This document shows, in pieces, positions 20,201-27,080 of a stretch of 43,995 nt of DNA (within the stretch, counting starts at the first letter, position 1; each line of letters begins with the position of its first letter). Origin of the DNA: Spirochaetota bacterium. GTDB taxonomy: Bacteria > Spirochaetota > JAGLSM01 > JAKPMW01. The stretch lies in NCBI GenBank assembly GCA_031283155.1, contig JAITCI010000080.1, positions 1 through 43,995 of the forward strand, read 5' to 3'. Under the pieces are notes generated by a model. The model made no database searches, was not told where the DNA came from, and saw nothing but the letters and a program-made list of their open reading frames with translations. The position numbers and the translations under genes were made by a program.

Positions 20201-20258
20201 CGCGCAGTTCCCTGCGGCTGGCGTCCGAAGGCACAAGGGATGGTTTTTCGTTTTCCAT
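17238..20258 (-). CDS. Type IIG restriction-modification enzyme (Eco57I family)
   Basis: A single polypeptide of about 1006 residues combining nuclease, adenine methyltransferase and specificity parts. Near the N-terminus KPDYGFYIGNSLKFFLEAKKP is a PD-(D/E)xK nuclease core (Asp ... Glu-x-Lys). Motif I DPACGSGSFLIGAYQYL lies in the middle, followed by FGVDIDAQAVEVSKLSLYL, and the catalytic motif IV is LGNPPYVEF, typical of N6-adenine methyltransferases. The C-terminal 400 residues are a TaqI-like target-recognition region ending in VYALYGLTEEEIKIVE. I use ATG 20258 (MENEKPS); an in-frame GTG at 20297 is possible, neither has a clear ribosome site. The C-terminal half is visibly AT-richer than the surroundings, suggesting transfer. 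It is convergent with the broken nucleotidyltransferase and lies just downstream of two tRNA genes. Confidence 0.92.
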   Translation of the reverse strand: MENEKPSLVPSDASRRELRALVAQFGENHNEDRVRSEFIDKFFRLLGWDMGNDTGAGEVIRQDDVKVFGRTKKPDYGFYIGNSLKFFLEAKKPAVDIKGGTDPAEQIRSYGWNKKLPISILTDFEEFSVYNTRIKPKASKTKKEAAAIARERYYTFREYEEKFDEIYALCSREAVAGGSLDTYAEKTKGTDEVDDDLLRQIEEWRELLAKNIYKLNTGLSVFDLNTVVQKIIDRLIFLRFAEDRGSERENLLLEASGAPDVYAELKKIFAQANTKYNAGLFAKDTFIDNARIDDGVLTKIIENLYYPQSPYLFDVLPIEILGSIYERFLGKTIRLTEKRIKIEEKPEVKKAGGVYYTPQYIVDYIVQNTVREKIKGKTPEEIAKIKICDPACGSGSFLIGAYQYLLDYHLAYYTQAKNVQAALNNKRIYAASGKPPTYKLTIAEKQRILTSSIFGVDIDAQAVEVSKLSLYLKLLEGETQEAEEQNRFAHSSMALLPSLEENIKCGNSLIGTDYYDSERDLLNDARMDMNCFDWKTKFPNIFNTEKRPSVGFDVVLGNPPYVEFKQLDAGIKVYLEKKYQSANGKYDLYIPFIEKSVRLLNTDGISSFIVPSMFTKRDYGKSIRKYITQNMAIQAMTYFGDFQVFNGVTVFPFIFVFRKAKINATKITLFSTQKGLTHENVAKSLNSGISDSISLKYFINTDSFGEGSWTITDKTISGLQKKIENTPNAAQLKDITEYIFVGIQSGKDEVFYIDEEIRAEYGIEKEILFPIYKGRDIQKYRAKWGGTYCIYPYDITNNKVIPEKEFKSKYPNTYKYLTERKELLQGRDYFDNSSKLWYELWCERIYSKFHQTKIVNAEISDNNRFYLDEEYYLGNTKVFSTVLNKEWRDHYLYVLGILNSRVLEFFHKQISVPKAGGFFEYKTQFLNVYPIRVIDFNKSDEAKSYETITHCANQLLQLYKQLQAENLPGKTAPLKNKISYCENRINEAVYALYGLTEEEIKIVEGR

Positions 20259-20373
20259 AAAGTACAGTATACGGCATGGCAGTTGATCCGGAAACACCGC
20301 GCGGGGATGTATTCATCTGCGGAACATATATGTCATGGGAGCGGCGTTTGGTTCACACGATACCCCGCAAAAA

Positions 20374-20446
20374 AGCCCTCTGTCAGAATTGAACTGACGA
20401 CCTACGCATTACGAGTGCGTTGCTCTACCGGCTGAGCTAAGAGGGC
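20374..20446 (-). tRNA. tRNA-Thr (CGT anticodon)
   Basis: Full cloverleaf on the minus strand: acceptor GCCCTCT/AGAGGGC, D-stem GCTC/GAGC, anticodon stem ACGCA/TGCGT with loop CTCGTAA (anticodon CGT), and T-stem GTCAG/CTGAC with loop TTCAATT. The CCA end is not encoded. Confidence 0.95.
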
Positions 20447-20475
20447 ATATTACAGGTAAGATATGGCAGGGCGTA

Positions 20476-20548
<73 letters not shown>

Positions 20549-20628
20549 TTTTAATGCCTGGATAATCTACATACCAAAACTGAAACTGACAAGCAAAACC
20601 TTCAAAAATTACAGCTAAAGATATTGCT

Positions 20629-20670
20629 CAAAAAAAGAACCGCCACGCTGAGAAGCATGGACGGCTCTTT
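20629..20670 (-). terminator. Terminator after flaA
   Basis: On the minus strand AGAGCCGTCCATGC and GCGTGGCGGTTCTT pair (a few G-T or mismatched positions) around a short loop, followed by seven T. It lies about 20 bases after the flaA stop. Confidence 0.8.
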
Positions 20671-20690
20671 TATTATATATATTCGGAAAT

Positions 20691-21737
20691 TTACGGAGCG
20701 CCGGTGTCGCGCGCGCGCTGGAGCTTTGCTTGCTCCTGTTCAAGGAGATAGCGCTTTTCGGCAAGTTTCTGTATCTCACGCTCTTTCTCTTCGCTGCGCG
20801 CCTTGGCGAGAATACCCCAAACCTTCTCGTCGTCGATGTCCTCATCCTCGTCCGGAATGGCCTTGTCGAAAGCCATTTTCAGATCGCGGATATACATAAC
20901 AAAGTCGCCGCCGAAAGCGTCCATCTGGCGATAGACGACGAAGCTCGTAAAGCGAATATACGGCGGATGGATCGGATACAGGGGCAGACGCTCAAGGACG
21001 CGATCACGCGGGTTCTCAATATAGTTGGGGTTGATCCAGGTAAGTTCGCGCCAGTTATCAAAGAGCAAAGACCCAAAGAAATACTCGCGCTCAATACCAT
21101 CACGATCCTTCAGACGGGCGGCAAAACCGAAGTCGTAATTGCGCCCTTTGACCCAAACCGAGACGCTCTGGATCTGCCCGACGTTATTGATCACGCCGTT
21201 AAACTCATTTGCCACTTCGCCAAGTTCGTCATAGGCATTGAATTCAAACGGAGGCATGATCTTCGCCCAGCAGTTTTGACGATTGTTTGGAAAGTGAATC
21301 CGTATGGCAAGCACGTCGCTTGTGGCAGCCTCGTCAAAACCCGCAATCTTCTGACCATTATAGAGCTGCTTGTGATTGTTCTGCCAGTACAGGCTCGGAT
21401 AATTGGTCGCATAGGAAAGCACATTATTCAGGATATGCGCTGCCGAGGAGTTAAGCTGGACACTCCATTTATCCGGCGCCCAATCCTCATACTTCATTTG
21501 AAAATTTTCCGACGGCAGACCGCGCGAAGGAACTTGTTTGTTTCGTTCCTCCATCTGCTTGTTGGTCTTCTCAATTTGCGCCTGCATCCTCTTTGGGTAC
21601 TGCCCAAAATCAAGAATAAAGGCCCTATTAGCCAAGAGACGACCGGGTTCCGTCGTCGTCTGCGCAAATGCCAGCGTTATCAGGAGAGTACTGAGCAAAA
21701 GAAGCAGAATTCCTGACAGAATGATGGCTTTTCTCAT
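20691..21737 (-). CDS. flaA: Flagellar filament outer-layer (sheath) protein FlaA
   Basis: A 348-residue exported protein that coats the FlaB core of spirochaete periplasmic flagella. The start is ATG 21737 (MRKAIIL), set by AAGGAG 8 bases upstream; an in-frame upstream extension contains that ribosome site. A hydrophobic signal segment (5-24) ends in AFA-Q, a signal-peptidase I site. The mature part (LLANRAFILDFGQYPK ... EDWAPDKWSVQLNSSA ... VSVWVKGRNYDFGFAARLKDRDG ... GSLLFDNWRELTWINPNYI) carries the FlaA pattern, with a highly charged helical tail. FlaA diagnoses a spirochaete. Its promoter is of the housekeeping type, consistent with the known sigma70 control of flaA, in contrast to sigma28 control of flaB. 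The amidase/GerMN/flaA order recalls T. pallidum TP0247-TP0249 (from memory). Confidence 0.92.
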   Translation of the reverse strand: MRKAIILSGILLLLLSTLLITLAFAQTTTEPGRLLANRAFILDFGQYPKRMQAQIEKTNKQMEERNKQVPSRGLPSENFQMKYEDWAPDKWSVQLNSSAAHILNNVLSYATNYPSLYWQNNHKQLYNGQKIAGFDEAATSDVLAIRIHFPNNRQNCWAKIMPPFEFNAYDELGEVANEFNGVINNVGQIQSVSVWVKGRNYDFGFAARLKDRDGIEREYFFGSLLFDNWRELTWINPNYIENPRDRVLERLPLYPIHPPYIRFTSFVVYRQMDAFGGDFVMYIRDLKMAFDKAIPDEDEDIDDEKVWGILAKARSEEKEREIQKLAEKRYLLEQEQAKLQRARDTGAP

Positions 21738-21774
21738 CACCGGACTCCTTTCCATGATCGAAGCTAGTTTTTTT

Positions 21775-21803
21775 ATAGTAGGCACTCATGCAAACCTTGT
21801 CAA
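21775..21803 (-). promoter_or_regulatory. Sigma70-type promoter of flaA
   Basis: On the minus strand TTGACA (21798-21803), a 17-bp spacer and TACTAT (21775-21780), with TATAAA overlapping downstream. This is a near-consensus housekeeping promoter about 40 bases before the flaA start. Confidence 0.8.
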
Positions 21804-21885
21804 CAGGAAAAATTCACACAGTGTGCCACAATAGTATATCGGTGCATACCCATTAAAACTTAAACTTTATCGGATACGCAAGCAA

Positions 21886-22440
21886 TCAATTTTCCAGGTC
21901 TTTTCGCGGGTGAAGCGCCTGCGAGATGCGCGTCAAGCCCCGGAGGGTCGCGCGCGGCGCGCCGTCAATGAGAATCTGCACCTTTTTGACCTCAGGTATA
22001 TTGGCGGCAACGGTATGCACAAGACCATAGACCGCAAGCAACTCCGCGTCCGCTTCTTCCGCAAGACCGAGGAAAAGTTCGCTGCTTAAGTCGATCCAGG
22101 CGATATCCCCCGCAAGCCAGCAGCCGTTCAGCTTTGCGGACGGCGGGATCACGGGAAGACTGTCGTTATTCATGGGGCCGTCCATGAGGGCGCGCACCAC
22201 GGCTCTGAGCGGATCCTGACGCCACAATTCGCGGTTGATCTCCCGATCCGCCGGCTGAAGACTGCTGTATCCAAAGCTCGCGAAAAAAAGCCGCACGTTT
22301 TTATGCCCGAGTACCGGCGAGGTCATGCGATTTACGAGCAAACCGACGCCCAGCATAACAAGCAAACCAAAAAAGAATACAGATATCCGCCACCGGCGGC
22401 GCGTTTGTACTGCTTCTTTTGGATCATTCAGCTTGTGCAT
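21886..22440 (-). CDS. GerMN-domain membrane-anchored protein
   Basis: A 184-residue protein with a short basic cytoplasmic end, one membrane helix (about 20-38, FFFGLLVMLGVGLLVN) and an outer GerMN domain (VRLFFASFGYSSLQPADREI ... AVVRALMDGPMNNDS ... IAWIDLSSEL ... LAVYGLVHTVAANIPEVKKVQILIDG). GerMN domains occur in sporulation protein GerM and in envelope lipoproteins of many non-spore-formers, often next to amidases. It begins 36 bp after the N-acetylmuramoyl-L-alanine amidase, so a shared role in peptidoglycan or envelope maintenance is likely. Spirochaetes do not form spores, so a germination role is excluded. Confidence 0.85.
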   Translation of the reverse strand: MHKLNDPKEAVQTRRRWRISVFFFGLLVMLGVGLLVNRMTSPVLGHKNVRLFFASFGYSSLQPADREINRELWRQDPLRAVVRALMDGPMNNDSLPVIPPSAKLNGCWLAGDIAWIDLSSELFLGLAEEADAELLAVYGLVHTVAANIPEVKKVQILIDGAPRATLRGLTRISQALHPRKDLEN

Positions 22441-22476
22441 ATCCCGTATCCTGAAGATGGCTCAGCGGTAAAATTA

Positions 22477-23673
22477 CTACCGCCCCGTTTCCGCAGCAGT
22501 CAAAAAATTCCTGATTCCTTCGGCAATGCCGTTTGCGATTTTTTCGCGGTAATCGGCCGTCGCGAGGAGCTTTGCCTCATCGGGGTTGGTGATAAAACCA
22601 ATCTCGACAAGCACGGAAGGCATATAGGTATACCGTATCACGGAAAAATTGGCTTTGCGCACCCCTCGATCCGGAGATTGGCGGCCAATCTCTTTTTTTA
22701 AGGCCTTCTGAATACCTTCCGAAAGCATTACCGATTCCCAGCGATGCTCCTCGACCAGCATATTGGAAAAGATCGCGTCGAGCGCGCCTTCGTCATTTTG
22801 CGGGATATCCGCCGCAAGCGATCCGTTCTCGAGAGCCGCCACCCTGCGCGCTTCGGCGTCGGAGGCTCTGGGCGACAGAAAATAGGTTTCATAGCCCCTG
22901 GCGCGCGCGTCCAGAGAGCCATTCGCGTGGATACTCACAAAAATGCCCTTATGCCCCGCAGCGAGAAAACCGTTTGCCATTTCGCTGCGCTTTATGAGGC
23001 TCACTGTTTCATTGCCTTTGCGCGTAAGCTCGACGCGGCAGGAGAGTCCCTTGAGCTTATTTTCCACGCGCTTTGTGACGTCCAGCACGAGGGTGGATTC
23101 ATAGGCACCCTGATACCCCACGACGCCCGGATCAGACCCGCCATGTCCGGCGTCGAGTACAATCAGGTTAATGCCCTTCATCGGCGTCGCGGGCGGCGTG
23201 ATTTTGGGATCTTCCTTTTTATTTTCAGGCGCAAGATTTGTGAGGCGCATCTCCCGCTGCGCGCTTTCGCGAAACGTCCACATCTCCCCGGGCAGGGAAA
23301 GCTCCCTGTACAGGGAACGCAATACCTCGAGCGGCAGGTGGATTTCTCCATTTTTACCCGCGATTTTCTTTTCGAGATAGTCCACGCGACCCGAGGTACC
23401 GAGCACAATCTGACTGTCCAGAAAGAGCGTGAGCCATTTCCCCGAGCGAATGAGATCGATGCGCCCTAAGAGCGCGTCCCAATGGAGTTCGAGTCCCATA
23501 TCATAAGTCAAAGCGTTGAGAGAGATATAGCCGGCATTCGACTCGAAAACCTTCTCGTCCGCGCCGGACAACTGAAAGCATGGAAGGAGAATCGCAACGG
23601 CCATACACAGGCAAGCCGCAAACGAGGCGAGCGGCTTTGCCCGGAGCAGAGGCGAATGGAGTATCCTCTTCAC
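22477..23673 (-). CDS. N-acetylmuramoyl-L-alanine amidase (Amidase_3, zinc)
   Basis: A 398-residue exported enzyme that cuts the bond between N-acetylmuramic acid and L-alanine in peptidoglycan. I place the start at GTG 23673 (residues KRILHSPLL follow), which overlaps the tsaD TGA in a GTGA junction; the frame upstream lies inside tsaD. A signal/anchor helix is at about 15-35. Residues 40-150 form an N-terminal part resembling a copper-amine-oxidase-like substrate-binding domain (YISLNALTYDMGLELHWDA). The catalytic domain shows LDAGHGGSDPG (zinc His), the zinc Glu in the region of QGAYEST, SIHANGS, and the catalytic Glu in VLVEIGFITNPDEA. It is third in an operon with the deacetylase and tsaD and is followed by the GerMN protein. 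Confidence 0.9.
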   Translation of the reverse strand: MKRILHSPLLRAKPLASFAACLCMAVAILLPCFQLSGADEKVFESNAGYISLNALTYDMGLELHWDALLGRIDLIRSGKWLTLFLDSQIVLGTSGRVDYLEKKIAGKNGEIHLPLEVLRSLYRELSLPGEMWTFRESAQREMRLTNLAPENKKEDPKITPPATPMKGINLIVLDAGHGGSDPGVVGYQGAYESTLVLDVTKRVENKLKGLSCRVELTRKGNETVSLIKRSEMANGFLAAGHKGIFVSIHANGSLDARARGYETYFLSPRASDAEARRVAALENGSLAADIPQNDEGALDAIFSNMLVEEHRWESVMLSEGIQKALKKEIGRQSPDRGVRKANFSVIRYTYMPSVLVEIGFITNPDEAKLLATADYREKIANGIAEGIRNFLTAAETGR

Positions 23674-24716
23674 AAGAGCGCGCTCCCGCTGGCCTGCTGC
23701 TGCCGTGGCCCCCGTATGACCACGCGGGAATGCGCCTCCAGCGAAAGCATCGCGTCGCGCGTAAGCGTATCGCGGGCGTGGTACGCAACGCCCGCAACCA
23801 TAGCGGCATTGTCGGTGCAAAGCGCGCGCGGCGGAAAATATGCGCGGAAATCACCGCAGGCGGAAAAGCGCTCGCGGAGATACCCATTGGCCGCGACGCC
23901 GCCGGAGACCACAAGCTCGGGCAGCGCGCGATCATGGATAAGTCGACGGGCTTTCTCGATGAGAATATCCGCCGCCGCCGCCTGGAAGGAAGCCGCTATA
24001 TCCTCAATGCGTTCATCGTTCTGTCCGGCGCGCCGGAAGAGATGGCGCTGGTGGATCACGGCGGTCTTCAGCCCTGAAAAGGAAAAATGATAACGCTGCC
24101 GCTCGGTATCCAGCAGGGTGCGCGGGAAGGCGTAGGCTTCGGGGTCGCCCTGCGCAGCAAGCCGGTCGATCACCGGTCCCCCGGGATATCCAAGCCCAAA
24201 ATGCTTTGCGAGTTTATCGTAGACCTCGCCCACCGCGTCGTCAATCGTGGAACCGTATATGGTTACATCGAGCGGGGATGCCGCCTCCACCAGCAGGCTA
24301 TGCCCTCCGGAAATGATGAGTCCCAGATGGGGATACGATGGTGCGGGTTCCTGAAAGGCAGCGCCATAGAGATGCGCCGCGAGATGATTGACCGCGACCA
24401 ATGGCGTATCCCAGGCAAGGGCGCACGCCTTCGCCGCCGATACCCCCACCAAAAGCGAGCCTATCAGTCCGGGCCGGTTGGTGACGGCTACGCGATCCAG
24501 ATCGGGCGGCTGTATCCCGGCGTCACGGAGCGCTTTTTCGATCACCAGATGGATCACCTCAAGATGCCGGCGGCTCGCGATCTCGGGAACGACCCCGGAG
24601 AAAGCGCTGTGAAAGGCGTCCTGCGAGGTAATGACGCCGCTCAATATCTCTCTGCCATCGCAGACGACCGCAGCCGCCGTATCGTCGCAGGAGGTTTCAA
24701 TGCCGAGAATGACCAT
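23670..24716 (-). CDS. tsaD: tRNA N6-threonylcarbamoyladenosine (t6A37) synthase subunit TsaD
   Basis: A 348-residue ASKHA-fold protein that transfers threonylcarbamoyl to A37 of ANN-decoding tRNAs together with TsaB and TsaE. It starts GIETSCDDTAAAVV, contains GVVPEIASRRHLE, the metal-binding VNHLAAHLYG, GLIISGGHSLLVEA, DDAVGEVYDKLAKHFGLGYPGG and SGGVAANGYLRERF, all TsaD hallmarks. The ATG shares a base with the TGA of the deacetylase gene (TGATG) and the TGA overlaps the amidase GTG, so three genes are tightly coupled. The envelope neighbours are unrelated in function; the linkage is probably for expression only. Confidence 0.96.
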   Translation of the reverse strand: MVILGIETSCDDTAAAVVCDGREILSGVITSQDAFHSAFSGVVPEIASRRHLEVIHLVIEKALRDAGIQPPDLDRVAVTNRPGLIGSLLVGVSAAKACALAWDTPLVAVNHLAAHLYGAAFQEPAPSYPHLGLIISGGHSLLVEAASPLDVTIYGSTIDDAVGEVYDKLAKHFGLGYPGGPVIDRLAAQGDPEAYAFPRTLLDTERQRYHFSFSGLKTAVIHQRHLFRRAGQNDERIEDIAASFQAAAADILIEKARRLIHDRALPELVVSGGVAANGYLRERFSACGDFRAYFPPRALCTDNAAMVAGVAYHARDTLTRDAMLSLEAHSRVVIRGPRQQQASGSALL

Positions 24717-25972
24717 CAGGGAAACTCCGAGACGCCGACAAACTCTATTCCGCGCGCGCGGTAGAGGGGTAATTTTTCCTGTAAAACCCGCAGGGTTTCC
24801 GGCTTGGTGACGTGCCCGATGCCAATGGCTTTGCCGTTGCGGATCGCTTTCCGGACGAGAGAATGCAGAGCTTCCTCAATAGCGGCAGCTTCGACCGTAT
24901 CGTCGAGAAAAAAGTCCCGTCTGCGTCCCGGCATTCCGGCTCGAATGGCCTCTTCCAGCCCAACCGACGCGGCATGGGTGAAGCTATCCACAAAAAAGAG
25001 TCCGCGCAGCGTAAGACACCGCATGAGCCGACGCATCAGATCGCGATCCTGTGTGGCAAGCGAACCCTGGTGGTTATTGATCCCGCGCGCGCCAGGCACG
25101 GTAAGAAGCGCCGCGTCCAGGACGCGCGCAACCTCGCGTTCGTCCATTCCGGGTTTGAGCATTTCCTTCTCAAGGGCTTGCCGCTCGCTGTTATTGGGCT
25201 GCATCGGAAGGTGTACCAGAACATCATGCCCGCGCGCGCGCGCCATCTCCGCAAACCGCCGCGAGTTGGGATGTCCGGGCAATACCGCGAAACTGAGCCT
25301 GACGGGAAGATCCAGAAAGACCCATTGGGATTGCGCGCCACTACCGGCATCATCGAGGATCAGCGCAATCTTCGCGGGCGGGAATTGCGCGGCCGGAAGA
25401 TCAGGTAAAGTATCGCTTGCCTGAAACAGCTTTTTATGCCCCGTCGGTTCATTTTGCACCGGTTTTGAGGCGTCCGCAAAACGGAGATCGAGCGTGACCC
25501 CTTCCTGGCCGCGCCCCAGGGTGATGGAGTAACGCGGCGTCTCCCCCTCCCATTTTTGGAGACGGCAGGAGGAATCTTTCAGAAAGCCTTCCAGTATGCG
25601 GCTGAACCCGATCTCGGGAAGAGCTGTCGCAAGAGAGAGTACAGGCGGCGAATGGATGCTATTCAGAGCCTGCGTCTGTATCCCCTCCTGCTTCGCGAAA
25701 TACGAAAAGGCTTCATCGGCAAGCGGTGCCGCGCTCACAGAAATCTCCTGGATAGGCTGCTTTGGCGGTTTTGAGACGCCGGACGCGAAGAGACGCGCGC
25801 GATTTTGGCCATCGAGCGCAACAAGCCCCGCCAGGGTAAGCAAAATGAGCGCAGAGGTGACAAGGATAAAGCTCTTTTCCCGCGCTCTTTGCTGCGTTTG
25901 ATTCTTTTTTCCGGCCATACACAAGTTCATCGGCAAATTCGCGCCGGGCGGTGAAATTTTTGGGGCGCTCAC
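24716..25972 (-). CDS. Divergent polysaccharide deacetylase (Polysacc_deac_2 family)
   Basis: Up to 418 residues. One membrane helix lies at about 35-54 (FILVTSALILLTLAGLVAL), so the enzyme should be periplasmic and anchored. The C-terminal 210 residues are a NodB-like barrel of the divergent type: KIALILDDAGSG, LSFAVLPGHPNSRRFAEMARARGHDVLVHLPMQP, GARGINNHQGSLATQD, GLFFVDSFT, and GIGHVTKPETLRVL. The Asp-Asp pair and the paired His motifs match the family's metal site. Family members are often beside amidases or murein hydrolases; the substrate is not established. The start is uncertain: GTG 25972 gives the longest form, ATG codons at 25930 and 25918 are alternatives, and none has a strong ribosome site. 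First gene of the deacetylase-tsaD-amidase-GerMN group. Confidence 0.87.
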   Translation of the reverse strand: MSAPKISPPGANLPMNLCMAGKKNQTQQRAREKSFILVTSALILLTLAGLVALDGQNRARLFASGVSKPPKQPIQEISVSAAPLADEAFSYFAKQEGIQTQALNSIHSPPVLSLATALPEIGFSRILEGFLKDSSCRLQKWEGETPRYSITLGRGQEGVTLDLRFADASKPVQNEPTGHKKLFQASDTLPDLPAAQFPPAKIALILDDAGSGAQSQWVFLDLPVRLSFAVLPGHPNSRRFAEMARARGHDVLVHLPMQPNNSERQALEKEMLKPGMDEREVARVLDAALLTVPGARGINNHQGSLATQDRDLMRRLMRCLTLRGLFFVDSFTHAASVGLEEAIRAGMPGRRRDFFLDDTVEAAAIEEALHSLVRKAIRNGKAIGIGHVTKPETLRVLQEKLPLYRARGIEFVGVSEFP

Positions 25973-26004
25973 GCTGTTTTCTCTATACAGAAAGGCGGAA
26001 TACT

Positions 26005-26868
26005 ATGAATACAAGACATTTTCAGCGCATCCTTGCACTGCTCGCTGCCCTCCTCCTGATCTGCCCGCTCTTTGCCGCAGACGGTGAAAACGCGCTTGTC
26101 ATTACCGTACACGCAGCCGGACACGGCGATATGATCGAGATACGCGCGCCGAACGGAGACACGAGCCTGATCGACTGCGGCTCCGCATCCTCACCAAGCG
26201 CGCGGCAGGCGGTACGCGCACTCCCCGCGCGACTGCGTTATTTCATAGCCAGCCACCCGCATGAGGATCACATCGGAAACTGCGCCCTGGCTGCCTCGCG
26301 CGCGGATATCATCGTTGACGGCGGACTTGAGTCCCCGGAACACGCGCAGGCGGAACTCTACGCCCTGGCTGCGCGCGGCAAGCGATTTATCTTCGCGGAG
26401 GCGGGAATGAGCCTTGACCTCGGCGGCGGCGTCCGCCTGGAGATACTCTCGCCCGCGCGGGACTTCCTCAGGGGAACGAATTCCGACCCCAATAATAACT
26501 CCATCGTCTGTATGCTCCGCTATGGCCGCTTTCGGATGCTCTTTACGGGCGATATTGAAATGGACGGCATCGAAACGCTCCTTCTGCGCAAACCGGATCT
26601 TGGCTGCGACGTGATCAAGGTTCCGCATCACGGAAGCCGCGGATCGCTGGATATGCGCTTTATAAAGGCGCTCGGCGCGAAATACGCCGTCGTCAGCGCG
26701 GCGCCGGACGATGCGCGCGAGGGGCATGGGCTTCCCCATGAGGACGTCGTCCGCGCGTACCGCAACGCCGGGACAGAAGTGTTTGTCACGGGACGGCATG
26801 GAAAAATTCAGATAACCGCCGGCGATGAGGAGTGGACAGTGGAGAGTACTGTCAAGCCATTATCCTGA
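26005..26868 (+). CDS. Secreted metallo-beta-lactamase-fold hydrolase (ComEC C-terminal-like)
   Basis: A 287-residue protein starting at ATG 26005 behind AAAGGCGGA. Residues 9-24 form a signal peptide (LLAALLLICPLFAA). The rest is a single metallo-beta-lactamase domain of the kind found at the C-terminus of ComEC: VITVHAAGHGDMIEIRAPNG, LIDCGSA, the metal motif SHPHEDHIGN (HxHxDH), NNNSIVCMLRYGRFRMLFTGDIE, and VIKVPHHGS. Stand-alone secreted forms are thought to be nucleases or phosphodiesterases, but the substrate is not known. In this protein the usual GQGDa is AGHGDM. It is divergent from the deacetylase gene by only 32 bp and is followed by repeats. Confidence 0.85.
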   Translation: MNTRHFQRILALLAALLLICPLFAADGENALVITVHAAGHGDMIEIRAPNGDTSLIDCGSASSPSARQAVRALPARLRYFIASHPHEDHIGNCALAASRADIIVDGGLESPEHAQAELYALAARGKRFIFAEAGMSLDLGGGVRLEILSPARDFLRGTNSDPNNNSIVCMLRYGRFRMLFTGDIEMDGIETLLLRKPDLGCDVIKVPHHGSRGSLDMRFIKALGAKYAVVSAAPDDAREGHGLPHEDVVRAYRNAGTEVFVTGRHGKIQITAGDEEWTVESTVKPLS

Positions 26869-26895
26869 TGAACTCCGTACCCATCATTTTGCCCC

Positions 26896-26987
26896 CGCAG
26901 CCCAAATACGCAACCTCCTTGTTGCGGGCTGCGTACTGTCAGTCCGCAGCCCAAATACGCAACCTCCTTGTTGCGGGCTGCGTACTG
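26896..26987. repeat. Two 43-bp direct repeats, each a two-part hairpin
   Basis: Identical 43-bp copies at 26896-26938 and 26945-26987 with a 6-bp spacer. Within each copy CGCAGCC pairs with GGCTGCG and, inside that, CGCAAC pairs with GTTGCG around CTCCTT, leaving CAAATA unpaired. The second copy runs directly into CTGACA-TCG-TGTCAG (26985-26999), a member of the GACA/TGTC hairpin group. Confidence 0.85.
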
Positions 26988-27011
26988 ACATCGTGTCAGT
27001 ATAATTTGCGA

Positions 27012-27041
27012 TTGCAAAAATACCCTTACCTGGGCTAGCAT
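27012..27041 (+). promoter_or_regulatory. Promoter of the nucleoside kinase gene
   Basis: TTGCAA (27012-27017), an 18-bp spacer and TAGCAT (27036-27041), about 40 bases before the ATG at 27081, which has AGGAAGG at the right distance. Confidence 0.55.
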
Positions 27042-27080
27042 AGAGGTTCAACTCTGATCGCTTTATTTAGGAAGGAATCC

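Noticed and set aside
20374..20446. tRNA-Thr as an integration site with a duplicated end beyond the restriction gene
   Set aside because: I searched 16400-17240 for the tRNA 3' sequence and found no copy; no integrase is present.
26896..26987. CRISPR array
   Set aside because: Only two repeats with a 6-bp spacer, and each repeat is a nested hairpin; no cas genes.
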